A stretch of 64,000 nucleotides of DNA from Semisulcospira habei (GCA_036245525.1 BTPG01000003.1:135034873-135098872); one strand, 5' to 3'. Numbered from the stretch's first letter, positions 22,696-32,489 are shown. Numbers and translations: made by a program. The notes: generated by a model not told the origin, from the letters alone.

Positions 22696-23970
22696 CCTCG
22701 CGCTGGTCTTCAACAGGATCATCCTAGAGAGAATGAAGAGCTCCGTTGACCCCCAGCTGAGAGACCAGTAAGCAGGATTCAGGAAGAACCGATCATGTAC
22801 AGACCAGATCGCCACTCTCCGCATCATCGTGGAACAGTCTCTGGAGTGGAGCTCCCCGCTGTACGTCAACTTTGTGGATTATGAGAAAGCATTTGACAGC
22901 GTGGACCGAGAGACTCTGTGGAAACTCCTACGACACTACGGTGTACCCACAAAGCTCGTCCGCCTGATCAAGAGCAGCTATGATGGCATGACATGTCGCG
23001 TGATCCACGAAGGGCAGTTCACCAGAGAGCTCCAGGTCAGAACTGGTGTCAGGCAGGGGTGTCTGCTGTCTCCGTTCCTCTTCCTACTGGCCATAGACTG
23101 GGTCATGAAGATGACCACAGAGCACAGACGAAGTGGAATACAGTGGACACTGTGGACACAGCTTGACGACCTCGATTTTGCAGACGACCTGGCATTACTG
23201 TCCCACACTCATCAACAAATGCAGGACAAGACCACGAGGCTTGCTGACATCTCGTCCCAAGTGGGCCTCACCATTCACAAACAGAAAACAAAGACAATGA
23301 GGCTGAACACAACCAGGGAAGAACCAGTCTTGCTTGCTGGCACCCCGTTGGAGGAGGTGGAGTCCTTCGCCTATCTCGGGAGCATCATAGACAAAAAAGG
23401 CGGCACTGATGCAGATGTCAGAGCACGAATCGGTAAAGCCAGAGCAGCCTTTCTCCAGTTGAAAAAAGTGTGGAGTTCCAGAGAGCTGTCACAACACACC
23501 AAAGTCCGGATTTTCAACTCCAATGTAAAAGCAGTTCTCATATATGGAGCAGAGACATGGAGATTGACAAAAACCACAGTCAACAGAGTACAGACCTTCA
23601 TGAACAGTTGCCTTAGAAGAATTTTGAAAATCCACTGGCCAGAGAAGATCAGCAACGTCAGACTCTGGGAGAGAACAGAGCAGATAACAGCAGAGAATGA
23701 AATTGGGCGAAGAAGATGGGGATGGATCGGTCACAGTCTGAGAAAGCCAGCTTCCAGTATCACTAGGCAGGCATTGGCATGGAACCCCCAGGGAAAGAGG
23801 AAAAGAGGTAGGCCGAGAAACTCCTGGCGTCGAGACCTCCAAGCAGACATCAAGAGACTGGGAACCACCTGGAGTAGAATCGAAGGAGAAGCACAGGACA
23901 GGAGTTGCTGGAGGTCTCTCGTCGACGGCCTATACCCGGGTAGGGGTGACAGGCGTAAGTAAGTAAGTAA
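22696..23970 (+). mobile_element. LINE2-family copy a, 5'-truncated, with target duplication
   Basis: RT C-terminal half and 3' end of the LINE also found at 38565-40960, 42809-44601, 36274-36325 (tail) and 62366-64000. The 3' end is GGGGTGACAGGCGTAAGTAAGTAAGTAAG, a tail of AAGT units. GACAGACACA occurs just before (22686-22695) and just after (23971-23980), a 10-base target duplication. About nine bases of unassigned sequence lie between the left duplication and the recognisable LINE start near 22705. Confidence 0.9.
22829..23962 (+). CDS. LINE2 reverse transcriptase, C-terminal 377 residues
   Basis: Long open frame from MEQSLEWSSPLYVNFVDYEKAF through [40 protein letters not shown] (active site FADD), VESFAYLGSIIDKKGGTDAD, LIYGAETWRLTKTTVNRVQT, RRWGWIGHSLRKPASSIT and the end GLYPGRGDRRK. 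It lacks the endonuclease and the RT fingers; an upstream stop (TAA at 22769-22771, where related copies have a CAG codon) closes the frame on the 5' side. No RNase H. The clade looks RTE-like or a related APE-type group; not certain. The open frame suggests recent insertion, but it cannot act alone. Confidence 0.88.
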   Translation: MEQSLEWSSPLYVNFVDYEKAFDSVDRETLWKLLRHYGVPTKLVRLIKSSYDGMTCRVIHEGQFTRELQVRTGVRQGCLLSPFLFLLAIDWVMKMTTEHRRSGIQWTLWTQLDDLDFADDLALLSHTHQQMQDKTTRLADISSQVGLTIHKQKTKTMRLNTTREEPVLLAGTPLEEVESFAYLGSIIDKKGGTDADVRARIGKARAAFLQLKKVWSSRELSQHTKVRIFNSNVKAVLIYGAETWRLTKTTVNRVQTFMNSCLRRILKIHWPEKISNVRLWERTEQITAENEIGRRRWGWIGHSLRKPASSITRQALAWNPQGKRKRGRPRNSWRRDLQADIKRLGTTWSRIEGEAQDRSCWRSLVDGLYPGRGDRRK

Positions 23971-24162
23971 GACAGACACAGCTTTTGCCTAGAACTCACC
24001 ATAACAGTATTCACTAAAACTCCGTGCCAACCATGTCTTACAGATTCCACATGGGCAGCAGGCCCCACGTACTATCGGCACAAACAAACCGTTAACAAAA
24101 CCCGTACCGTACTAATCCTACTGTGTGAGCACTATGCACAAGCTTAGAGCTTCATCACAATT

Positions 24163-24173
24163 CCCCCTTCCTC
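24163..24173 (-). other. Polypurine tract of second gypsy element
   Basis: - strand GAGGAAGGGGG followed by AAT and TGTGATGAAG of the LTR. Confidence 0.7.
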
Positions 24174-24423
24174 GGGGAAAAAAAAAGAAGAAACGACCGA
24201 GTTTCTCTTTAAGACTACTCGACGTACGACACTATCCTAAAACAAGAAAGGACTAACTATGACTATCTAGCATAAAAAAAAAACAAAAATAGAACAGCCT
24301 TAAACCTCAACGTACACTTTCAGATCGCACAGCGACAGCAAAACAGAACTAACGTGTTAAAACCTCCAGAAATGAAATCGATCCAACGACTGCCCACACG
24401 ATCGCGAGACCCCAGTCTCCGAT

Positions 24424-24969
24424 CTACCTAACTATTGGGTGCTGAGCGGCATTTCTGTCCGCAACAGAAGTATGCCGTCTCCAGCCAACCCGACTATTGG
24501 GCCACTCCCGCTGACCGATCCCCTGATTCAGGACGGAAATAACACGATCTCTCTGCTCACGAGCACGCTTACTTCGAGCTCTCGTCGCCACCGATGCGAC
24601 TGCACTGCGACTAATCGTCTCGCCCCTACCGCTGACTGGCTGCACACCCTTCATGTTACCTATGACAAAATCACCTACTTGGTCGTCGATGACACACGAC
24701 ATCAGATTACCCGAGAAAAACTCCGTGTCAATCTCTATCTTTGCCAACGGACAAATTTCTACTTTCCCTCCGAACGAAACTACATTCTGCGTCTCGCCCG
24801 TGAACTGATCTTGTCTCCCAGCGGTCGTTGTACCTGAGTCACGGAGAACAGAAGCAAGGCATCCGTTAACAACCCCGTCCACCAGCGGTAGGCAACCACC
24901 TTCGTCAGCTGAACACACCGCGCCCAGCTGTGGTTCCTCCCCGACTGGGACCGCACTATGCACAAGCAT
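24424..24969 (-). pseudogene. Retroviral-type aspartic protease of second gypsy element
   Basis: A 181-codon open frame. The core reads GVVNGCLASVLRDSGTTTAG (catalytic DSG) and CVIDDQVGDFVIGNMKGVQP (the hydrophobic-Gly block of retropepsins). Its first eight codons (MLVHSAV) are made from LTR sequence: the LTR stub at 24983-24953 is fused straight to it, so the apparent start is a by-product of a deletion. The last 60 residues are Arg/Ser-rich and end without RT. Distinct from the protease at 3702, which has YTG. Retains the catalytic triad but sits in a dead element. Confidence 0.75.
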
Positions 24970-24983
24970 AGAGCTTCATCACA

Positions 24984-25306
24984 CTGCTCAAGAAATTGCG
25001 TAAGTTCTCGTCACTCTGTGGACAGTGCAGCGCGTAGCAGGTTGCTGTGCATTGCAGGTGTTCAGTGAGTTGGGCGCTAACCGTACCAGTGACTCAACCT
25101 CCTACTATGCCGTAACACATGTACACCAGCGTTCTCCGTGTGAGATAAACAGCATTTTAGTCTTATAATAAAAGTTTAAGGCATTGGTTAGAATCTGTTG
25201 TGCAACACTCTGTATCGTTACAAAATATCACAATTCGCCATTTGGATTGAAACGTTTCTGTGTTTACAGCAACTTCTTCTTGGCTTTGACTTCGCGAACG
25301 AAGATT
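24984..25306. other. Spacer and LINE1 3' UTR
   Basis: No gene seen. The part next to 25306 is probably the 3' UTR of the - strand LINE1; its exact end is not defined because no tail repeat or target duplication was recognised. Confidence 0.4.
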
Positions 25307-27418
25307 CTATAGGGCTTGCCCACGTCGTCTGCAGGCATTTTCGTGGCTGCGGAGGCCAATCCGGGACAGGCAGGTTCGACCGCAGTGGCTGCAGGGGAAG
25401 GTCTGGTCAGGGTTCTGATTACGACAGCTCTGTTTTTTTCTTCTGAGCCGCTTGTCCTTAAGGTTTGCTCTGCGAGAGTCCTCAAAGGAGACGGCTGCCT
25501 TGTGAATGGTGGAGCGCCAGGTGTCACGGTCCGCAGCAAGCGAAGACCACTGGCGGTGGTCGATTTGGCAGGCACTAAGCGACTTCTTGAGACCGTCTTT
25601 GTATCTCTTCTTTGGTGCCCCTCTGTCTCGGTGTCCAGTGGCGAGCTCGCCAAACAGAGTGATCTTGGGTAGGCGATGATCTTCCATCCTGGAGACGTGC
25701 CCCGCCCAGCGAAGCTGTGTCCGCAGCAGCAAAGCCTCGATGCTCACAATTTCCGCCTGTTCAAGGACCTCGACGTTTTTGACATAGTCACTCCAGTGAA
25801 TGCTGAGGATGGTACGCAGGCAGCGCTGGTGAAAGCGTTCGAGGAGTAGTAGTTGGCTGCGGTAGAGGGCCCAGGACTCGGAACCGTACAGCAGGGTGGT
25901 GAGGACGACAGCTCTGTACACGCTGATCTTGGTGCCTTTTTTCAGCTGTTGATTGTGCCACACCCGCTTGAATAGTCGCCCGAAAGCACTGTTCGCTTTT
26001 GCCAGCCTGTTGTCCAGCTCCTTGTCCAGCTTGGCGTCTGACGTGATGATGCAGCCAAGGTAGGTAAACTGGTGTACAGACTTCAGTTCGGACTCGCCGA
26101 TGGTGATGTGGGGAGGGCGATGCTCTTCTTTGGGTGCCGGCTGATGAAGGACCTCTGTCTTTTTCAGACTGACCTCAAGTCCAAAGAGCTGGGCGGCATC
26201 TGCAAAGCAGGACGTAATGCGCTGCAAGGCTCTCTTTGTGTGTGCAACGAGGGCAGCGTCATCAGCAAAGAGCAGCTCACGAATCAGTTGGTCTAGGGTT
26301 TTTGTGTGGGCCTGCAGTCGTCTAAGGTTGAACAGGCTGCCATCGAGACGATACCTGATGTACACTGCGTCGTCATCGTCGAGGTCCACTGTGGCCTGCT
26401 TCAACATCATGCTGAAGAAGATGGTGAAGAGGGTCGGTGCCAGCACGCAGCCTTGCTTCACGCCATTGCGAATGGGGAATGGTTCTGAGAGGTCACTGTT
26501 TAGTCTGACCTGGCCTTGCTGGTCCTCGTGGAGCTGAACGATCATGTTGAGGAACTTTGGGGGACAGCCAAGTCGCTCCAGGATCTGCCACATACCTTGC
26601 CTGCTCACAGTGTCAAACGCTTTTGTTAGGTCGACAAACGTTACGTACAGCCCTTTGTTCTGCTCGCGGCACTTCTCCTGAAGCTGTCTCAGCACAAAGA
26701 CCATGTCGGTGGTACTCCTGTTGGCTCTGAAGCCACACTGGCCCTCTGGGAGGTGGTCTTCAGCGATGGCAGGTACCAGCCGATTCAGGAGCAACCTTGC
26801 GAGAATTTTCCCGGCAATGGACAGCAGGGTAATTCCACGATAATTAGAGCAGGCAGACTTCTCTCCTTTGTTCTTGTACAGGGTGATGATGACTGCATCA
26901 CGGAGATCCTTTGGTAGTGTTCCTTTTTCCCAGCAGCAGAGAAAGAGGTCGTGGAGCTTGTTGTGCAGTGCTGGGCCTCCATGTTTCCAGATCTCTGGCG
27001 GGATTCCGTCAATGCCTGCTGCTTTGCCACTCTTGAGCTGGTGGATGGCTGTGAGGGTCTCTTCGGCGGTGGGCGGTTCGTCCAATTCAACCTCTAGTGG
27101 AAGGTGTGGGATTTGGAGGATGACTGTTTCTTGAACAGTGCGCTCAGCGCCGAAGAGGTCCTGAAAGTATTCCGACCAGCGGTTCAAGATGGAGGTATTA
27201 TCTGTGAGGAGTGCCTGTCCATCAGCGCTTCGCAGGGGACTTTGTACCAGGTGCCTAGGGCCATACACTGCTTTCAGTGCTTCGTAGAAGCCCCTGTAGT
27301 CACCGTTGTCAGCGCAGAGCTGGGTTCTCTGTGCGAGTCTGGACCACCACTCGTTCTGGAGCTCTCTAAGCTTGAGCTGGAGACTGCTGCAGATGAGGCG
27401 GAAGGCAGACTTCTTCAC
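25307..27418 (-). CDS. LINE1 reverse transcriptase with C-terminal zinc finger
   Basis: 703-codon open frame. Blocks in order: AIHQLKSGKAAGIDGIPPEI (about 120-140), [13 protein letters not shown] (about 195), CGFRANRSTTDMVFVLRQLQ, VDLTKAFDTVSRQGMW, NGVKQGCVLAPTLFTIFFSM, LLFADDAALVAH (active site FADD, about 390), TYLGCIITSDAKLD, TTLLYGSESWAL (about 515), LRWAGHVSRMEDHRLPK. The end FPCSHCGRTCLSRIGLRSHE followed by NAC is a C-x2-C...H-x4-C finger, likely a nucleic-acid binder. The real N-terminus is upstream in the other frame (28544), so MKKSAF is not a true start. Copies RNA at nicked target DNA. Confidence 0.9.
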   Translation of the reverse strand: MKKSAFRLICSSLQLKLRELQNEWWSRLAQRTQLCADNGDYRGFYEALKAVYGPRHLVQSPLRSADGQALLTDNTSILNRWSEYFQDLFGAERTVQETVILQIPHLPLEVELDEPPTAEETLTAIHQLKSGKAAGIDGIPPEIWKHGGPALHNKLHDLFLCCWEKGTLPKDLRDAVIITLYKNKGEKSACSNYRGITLLSIAGKILARLLLNRLVPAIAEDHLPEGQCGFRANRSTTDMVFVLRQLQEKCREQNKGLYVTFVDLTKAFDTVSRQGMWQILERLGCPPKFLNMIVQLHEDQQGQVRLNSDLSEPFPIRNGVKQGCVLAPTLFTIFFSMMLKQATVDLDDDDAVYIRYRLDGSLFNLRRLQAHTKTLDQLIRELLFADDAALVAHTKRALQRITSCFADAAQLFGLEVSLKKTEVLHQPAPKEEHRPPHITIGESELKSVHQFTYLGCIITSDAKLDKELDNRLAKANSAFGRLFKRVWHNQQLKKGTKISVYRAVVLTTLLYGSESWALYRSQLLLLERFHQRCLRTILSIHWSDYVKNVEVLEQAEIVSIEALLLRTQLRWAGHVSRMEDHRLPKITLFGELATGHRDRGAPKKRYKDGLKKSLSACQIDHRQWSSLAADRDTWRSTIHKAAVSFEDSRRANLKDKRLRRKKQSCRNQNPDQTFPCSHCGRTCLSRIGLRSHENACRRRGQAL

Positions 27419-28544
27419 AGGGCAGGAAGGCTGGGCTAGGTGGGCCTGGTGGGCGGCTCTTTTTTTTTGCTATAAGTTCCTGGATCTCTACGTCGTTTTC
27501 GTCAAACCAGTCTTTGTTCCTCTTTCTAGCAAAGCCCAAGACTTCCACAGAAGATTTTACAATAGCAGTTTTCAGTTGTTCCCAGAGTGTTTCAGGGGAG
27601 GAGTCTGCTGGATCAACTGTGTCTTTGAGCATGCGCTGTAAATCGGCCTGAAGGGCAGCTTTCTTGTCGTCACGCTGAAGGCTGGCAACATCAAGCTTTT
27701 TCTTGGGGGGGGGGGGGGGGGGGGCTTTCTTGGGTTTCAGCTTGAGGCGGAGCCTGAGTTTGCAGCGAACAAGGCGGTGGTCAGTGTGGCACTCTGCGCT
27801 GGGCATCACTCTGGTGAGGAGGACGTCACTGCGGTCCCTCTGACGCACTAGGACATAGTCGATAAGGTGCCAGTGCTTGGAGCGAGGATGCATCCAGGTG
27901 GTCTTTCGACTGTCCTTTTGCTGGAAAGTAGTGTTGGTGATGACAAGTTGCTGCTCTGCACAGAGCTCCAACAGTAGGCGACCATTGTCATTGCAGTTCC
28001 CAACACCATGCTTGCCGAGGACTCCTTTCCAGGCTTCAGAGTCTTGGCCCACTCTGGCGTTGAAGTCGCCAAGGATGATGACTTTGTCGTCTGCAGGGGT
28101 GCTCTGCAGGAGGCTGCGCAGGTCAGAGTAGAACTTGTCTTTTTCTGCAGGCTCTGCCAGGAGGGTTGGGGAGTACACACTGAGAAGGGTGACGTATTGC
28201 TGGTGTCTCAGTGGGAGGCGCATGGACATGATGCGGTCGGAGTGACCCGTTGGTAGGTTTTCCAACTTAGTCGCAATGTGGGTCTTCACCATGAAGCCCA
28301 CGCCTGAGAGCCGTCTTTCTGATGCAGGCCTGCCTGACCAGTAGAGTGTGTAGCCAGCGCCAAGTTCTTGGAGGCTGCCTTCCTCCGGGAGGCGTACTTC
28401 GCTGAGCGCGGCGATGTCGATGTTTAACCTCCGCAATTCATGGGCAATGAGGGCGGAGCGACGTTCAGGGCGTCCGCTGTCTGCTGTGTTGAGCATGGTT
28501 CGGATGTTCCAGCATGCAACGTTGAGTCCGGTCGTGGTCGTCAT
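27366..28544 (-). CDS. LINE1 apurinic-type endonuclease domain
   Basis: 392-codon frame from MTTTTGLNVACWNIRTMLN. Shows the endonuclease/exonuclease/phosphatase blocks: CWNIRTM (first strand), ALSEVRLPEEG (catalytic Glu), VTLLSVYSPT, VIILGDFNARVGQDSEAWKG (Asp-x-Asn), HWHLIDYVLVR and CHTDHRLV (DH pair). A KPKK-Pro8-KKK stretch encoded over a G run (27708-27724 region) follows. It ends about 50 bases inside the RT frame because of a one-base shift near CCTGTGAAGAAG (about 27405-27420). The ATG at 28544 is preceded by the leader and is the likely start of ORF2. Confidence 0.9.
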   Translation of the reverse strand: MTTTTGLNVACWNIRTMLNTADSGRPERRSALIAHELRRLNIDIAALSEVRLPEEGSLQELGAGYTLYWSGRPASERRLSGVGFMVKTHIATKLENLPTGHSDRIMSMRLPLRHQQYVTLLSVYSPTLLAEPAEKDKFYSDLRSLLQSTPADDKVIILGDFNARVGQDSEAWKGVLGKHGVGNCNDNGRLLLELCAEQQLVITNTTFQQKDSRKTTWMHPRSKHWHLIDYVLVRQRDRSDVLLTRVMPSAECHTDHRLVRCKLRLRLKLKPKKAPPPPPPKKKLDVASLQRDDKKAALQADLQRMLKDTVDPADSSPETLWEQLKTAIVKSSVEVLGFARKRNKDWFDENDVEIQELIAKKKSRPPGPPSPAFLPCEEVCLPPHLQQSPAQA

Positions 28545-29244
28545 GAGAGTGGATCCATTGTTTTTTCTTGTTTTCTGACCGCATGAGAAGATGCCCGTTC
28601 ACCGCGGCTAGCCAACTGGGTTACGAGGGGATGAGCTTTGGTTAGGCCACCTTTTCTAGGCCCCTCTCCGTGTGGAGCAAGCAGTGCTGTCCCTAGAGAA
28701 GGCTGCTTGGTCGTTCAGGGTGTGCCGAGTGACGTTGTCATCCCCAGGTCAACATCAGGCGACCAATATCCTGAACCGCCTGCATGCAGGTTTGAGACTC
28801 TTCCAGTGACATCTTTCACCTGCCGTTTTGCCCCTTGCCCATCGCTACAGGACTTGGAAAGTTCAGTGTCATAGTCCGTGGGCGTTTCCTAAAGCCTGCG
28901 CGGTGGAGCTTTTTGGTGGAGTGCAGTGTGCGCAGTACTGGCCCCACCCTTTAAACCCTTGGTTCGTTTGCCATGGCCTAGCAAGCTGGGACGGTGGCAT
29001 CGAGGTCCTCGGGTCGTAGGTTTTATATCAGACTGTCCTTGTCTTAGTCTCTGGCTCAAAAGCCTTCCCCGGAGACACGGGGGCTTTGATGTCAGGGGTT
29101 TCCTCCCTTAGCCTTTCCGCAGCCAAGCGGCCAAGCCTGCAAGGCAGCAGGGGACTCGTGGGGGCCGGGGTCGTCTATGTACCGTGCAGATGTGAACATC
29201 TGCCCACTGCCCAGACGGTGACACTTACCAGAGGAGAAAAAATC
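28545..29244 (-). other. LINE1 5' leader region
   Basis: GC-rich sequence without a convincing frame between the LINE1 start and the tRNA-like segment. No ORF1 (gag-like) was found. It might hold the promoter; no match elsewhere in the window. Confidence 0.45.
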
Positions 29245-29320
29245 CAACGCCGGAACCCGGTATCGAACCTCGCACCTTTGGCATTGGAGGCAGACGTCTT
29301 AACCACTTCCCGGTAGTCCT
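29245..29320 (-). repeat. tRNA-like segment with pol III A and B boxes
   Basis: On the - strand: GTGGTTAAGACGTCTGCCTC contains an A-box-like TGGTTAAGACG (29304-29294) and, 24 bases on, GGTTCGATACC (29269-29259), one base from the B-box consensus GGTTCGANTCC. A CCGGG flanks both sides as an acceptor/T-stem remnant. The anticodon arm is poor, so it is not a working tRNA. It is either the head of a tRNA-derived SINE or a captured promoter next to LINE1. Confidence 0.65.
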
Positions 29321-30151
29321 GTTAACGGTCAGCTGTGAGGATCCACCGGTGGGGCGCTTGAATCTTAAGAAAGCTCTTCAGTACAGTCACACTGACGCGT
29401 AGTGAAAATATTGACGAGTTGAAGCTGGTCGAACAGCAGTGGCGTAAGGACACGAGAGGAGGGGTGGGGGGAGAATGGACAGACATGACATGCCTTCTCT
29501 GGCCAGCGTACCCTGTGGCAGTACTTCTTGTTTATTTGGGTCATACCTACATCAAAATACAAATGTGTAAACTGACTTGGTCCATGCATCCTTAAAGCTA
29601 CACTGTCAATGGACTCAATAATTAAATTCGTCCTGTGAATACATACATTTGCAAAAAAAGAGGATATTAATCATACAGTTTTGTAATCTTTGCATTGAAC
29701 AAATAGGAAAGGAAAGTCAAGACTGCTTTGTATATAGTGGTAATATTTTCGAAGGGCTTTGCCACACTTCGCTGGAAATTAAATCTTCCTACTGCACTGA
29801 ACATGCAGGCCACCGTTTGCGGACAGCACATTTCTACTTGTTGTTACCACACTTTTAACAAGTTACGGTGACCTGTGATCATCAGAAAATACCAGGGGAT
29901 CCATTGTTATATTTGTTTCGTCCGAATTCGTTATAAAGCAATGTATGAACAATTTTTTTGTTTGCGGTTGCATACCTACGTTTTAGTTGTCAACTACACA
30001 TTGACATATAAATGTGGGTTTCTGTGAACGGGATATCCTTGTACTCATTGCGAGTGCAGTCACAAGAACAGATAGTCAGTAGTCAGTGCGTACAGTCAGT
30101 GAGTGAAAAAAAAATCATTTACTTGAGATTGGACCATACCTGCCTCTAACA
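29321..30151. other. Unassigned sequence before assembly gap
   Basis: No gene, repeat copy or RNA recognised. AT-rich after 29580. Confidence 0.4.
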
Positions 30152-30651
30152 NNNNNNNNNNNNNNNNNNNNNNNNNNNNNNNNNNNNNNNNNNNNNNNNN
30201 NNNNNNNNNNNNNNNNNNNNNNNNNNNNNNNNNNNNNNNNNNNNNNNNNNNNNNNNNNNNNNNNNNNNNNNNNNNNNNNNNNNNNNNNNNNNNNNNNNNN
30301 NNNNNNNNNNNNNNNNNNNNNNNNNNNNNNNNNNNNNNNNNNNNNNNNNNNNNNNNNNNNNNNNNNNNNNNNNNNNNNNNNNNNNNNNNNNNNNNNNNNN
30401 NNNNNNNNNNNNNNNNNNNNNNNNNNNNNNNNNNNNNNNNNNNNNNNNNNNNNNNNNNNNNNNNNNNNNNNNNNNNNNNNNNNNNNNNNNNNNNNNNNNN
30501 NNNNNNNNNNNNNNNNNNNNNNNNNNNNNNNNNNNNNNNNNNNNNNNNNNNNNNNNNNNNNNNNNNNNNNNNNNNNNNNNNNNNNNNNNNNNNNNNNNNN
30601 NNNNNNNNNNNNNNNNNNNNNNNNNNNNNNNNNNNNNNNNNNNNNNNNNNN
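30152..30651. other. Assembly gap (exactly 500 N)
   Basis: A run of 500 N, a conventional placeholder for a gap of unknown length; left and right flanks need not be adjacent. Confidence 0.99.
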
Positions 30652-31239
30652 ATTTATTCCCTTAAATTCTTGCTCTACATATTAGATGCTCAGTACCAGG
30701 TAATTTAGTTTTTTCACGATGTCTGTCCATACAAGATGTCTGTCTGATTCAAGCACCAGTGATGCAGATCAGTGGTCACTGAGATGTCCAATCGAGGTAT
30801 ATTTCAACTTAGTGGGCATCAGCCACCAGTTGCAGGAAACTTTTCCAAGCCAGCAACAGCCAACCAGCTGTCCCTCTGCATTGCAGTGATATTTTTGTGT
30901 GGGGCTAAAAATAGGTCAAAACAAAGCTGCTAGGACTGTGGCAGGCAGATAATGGCTATAGAAAATTACATGCAACTCGACTCAGATCTTCTTGCTCTCC
31001 TCACAGGTTAGCACCTGCCAAATTGTACAATGAATTTGGTCCAAGTTTGTCGTTTCCTCTCCGTTCTTAAGTCCTGAAAATGCATACTTCAAAAGTTAAT
31101 TGGAGAAAATAGGCAAGCTTTGAGTGGGCTTTATATATTATCTTCTAAAATCAAAACAAAAAACCACACAATATTTAGAAGGCACATGGTTTATTGTCAC
31201 ATAGAATGCTAGACAACGAAGATGAAGAGAGAATTAAAT

Positions 31240-31270
<31 letters not shown>

Positions 31271-31380
31271 GGGAGGAAGAGGGGGCACTGAATTGTAAAA
31301 CAGAAAATGGTCAATGTCTGGTCGTAATATTGAACAATTCCTGACAGCATGAGTAAGGACAATTAGGCGTTGAATCATCT
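30652..31380. other. Unassigned sequence with TG/G run
   Basis: No gene seen. TGTGTGTGTGTG followed by a G run of about 22 bases lies at 31240-31273. Confidence 0.4.
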
Positions 31381-31527
31381 GTGTTGGGTTACTTCGAGGG
31401 TTTAATCATGGTATTGTAGTCCGATGATGATGATTATCAGACCAATGCGCCGAAGGCGTGGAGGTCTGATAATCAGCTTCAGAGGACTACAAACCACGAT
31501 GTAACCCGAGAAGCAACCCAACACACA
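31381..31527. repeat. Hairpin MITE
   Basis: GTGTTGGGTTACTTCGAGGG on the left pairs with CGAGAAGCAACCCAACACAC on the right; inside, ATCATGGTATTGTAGTCC pairs with GGACTACAAACCACGAT and GATTATCAGACC with GGTCTGATAATC around the centre CGCCGAAGGCG. The 147-base unit folds on itself almost completely. Single copy in this window. Confidence 0.8.
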
Positions 31528-32421
31528 CGGTTCAATGCCATTGTCATTCAGTCTAAATTACGCACTATTTGAAGCCTCGAATGTGTCCGACGTCAGGAGT
31601 AAAACGCCAAGTATTTCTGACATAATGTATTTTGTTGAAAATACACTGTGAGTAGGCTACCATGCTCAGTCGTGCAAATGTGCTTGCTTTTTGCCGCTGG
31701 AATTTCAAATGTTTACCAGCGGTGCTGCTTCTAAGCAGCCAGTGACAAGATCAGAATCTGTAGTAATCAAGCGCGGACTTTTTTCACTGGGTTCAAGCGA
31801 TAAAACTTCAAACTTCAAAATTTTGAGCGCAGGACTGCATGGCAAGTGACTGGATACACGGTAGGTCTGATTTCGTACGTTGAGCTCATACACGCATTCA
31901 ACAATGATTCGATCTTTTCAACAAAAACTGAAATGCCATAGATCTGTCACATTTTATTTATTTATTTCTCTTTCAACCTTACTGCTTGAGTGGCAACAGT
32001 CTTTGCTTTCTAAACAGCATACGTGTTGACATGGAGCACAATAAAAGTTTCGAGCTCAGTTCAGAGTTTAAATAGCGACACATTTGTGTAGCATTGTGTA
32101 GTGTGCTCACTGCTCGAGTCATGCCCAAAAATGGTACAATTCTTTTATTTCCATATCGTCTACCACCATTTGATCTTTGTGTTTTCCCGTTATTTATATT
32201 GTAAGGTGCCGGACAGCCCTGATCTAAGCGTTCAGACGAAAGACCTAACACAGATTCGTGCGCAATACTAAAACTGCGGATTGGCCAGCTGATTAAAAAT
32301 TACAGGTACGGCAATGGTTTTACGCGGTAGGATTGGGGCATTGAACCCCCTGCGATTTTTAGATGCTGACCAATAACAGTGTTGGAAAAATGGAGTGACT
32401 GAACGACAATGGGGTTTAGTA
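31528..32421. other. Unassigned sequence
   Basis: No family recognised. A TTTATT run at 31954-31966 would give AATAAA on the - strand, downstream of the candidate - strand exon at 32422-32489. A 90-codon - strand frame at 32251-31979 has no recognisable domain. Confidence 0.35.
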
Positions 32422-32489
32422 TCACAATTCTTGTTTTGTTGTCATGTCTTCCGATTCCTCGTCTCCACCTTCATCTTCTGTTTCCCCCT
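32422..32489 (-). CDS. Possible last coding exon with acidic tail and C-terminal KQEL
   Basis: On the - strand an acceptor-like ACTTTGACATCTTTGCAG precedes 22 codons reading GETEDEGGDEESEDMTTKQE then L and a TGA stop. An acidic end followed by KQEL resembles the retrieval signals (KDEL-like) of soluble ER proteins, many of which end in an acidic tail. Phase at the acceptor would be 1. There is no upstream exon identified, and 22 codons are too few for proof. Could be chance. If real, the gene is on the - strand and unrelated to the + strand Ig-like exons. Confidence 0.3.

Larger units (their letters stand above)
21740..24983 (-). mobile_element. Second Ty3/gypsy-like element, heavily deleted, with LINE2 inside its LTR
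   Basis: On the - strand: a 31-base stub of the LTR start (TGTGATGAAGCTCTATGC, 24983-24953), then directly a protease frame (24969-24424), a non-coding stretch, a polypurine tract (24173-24163) and the 3' LTR starting TGTGATGAAGCTCTAAGC at 24159. The LTR is interrupted by a LINE2 copy (22696-23970) and continues to about 21740, where a TATAAAG-type signal lies near 21777 on the - strand; its exact end was not found. Gag, RT, RNase H and integrase are missing. The 5' LTR is almost entirely deleted. Confidence 0.7.
25307..28544 (-). mobile_element. LINE1-family element, nearly intact ORF2
   Basis: APE-type non-LTR retrotransposon with endonuclease, RT and a C-terminal Cys-His finger, in two overlapping frames that differ by one frameshift near 27400. 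The remaining sequence is intact over about 1,080 codons. A non-coding, GC-rich 5' leader extends upstream to at least 29170, ending near a tRNA-like promoter. The closest relative in the window is the decayed copy at 10556-13397. Clade not settled: domain order fits RTE/Jockey-type groups without RNase H. Confidence 0.9.

Noticed and set aside
29259..29304. Functional tRNA gene
   Set aside because: A and B boxes are present but the anticodon and acceptor stems do not pair properly; a tRNA-derived repeat is more likely.
30152..30651. Possible large feature in the N run
   Set aside because: It is a placeholder gap of exactly 500 N; nothing can be said about its content.
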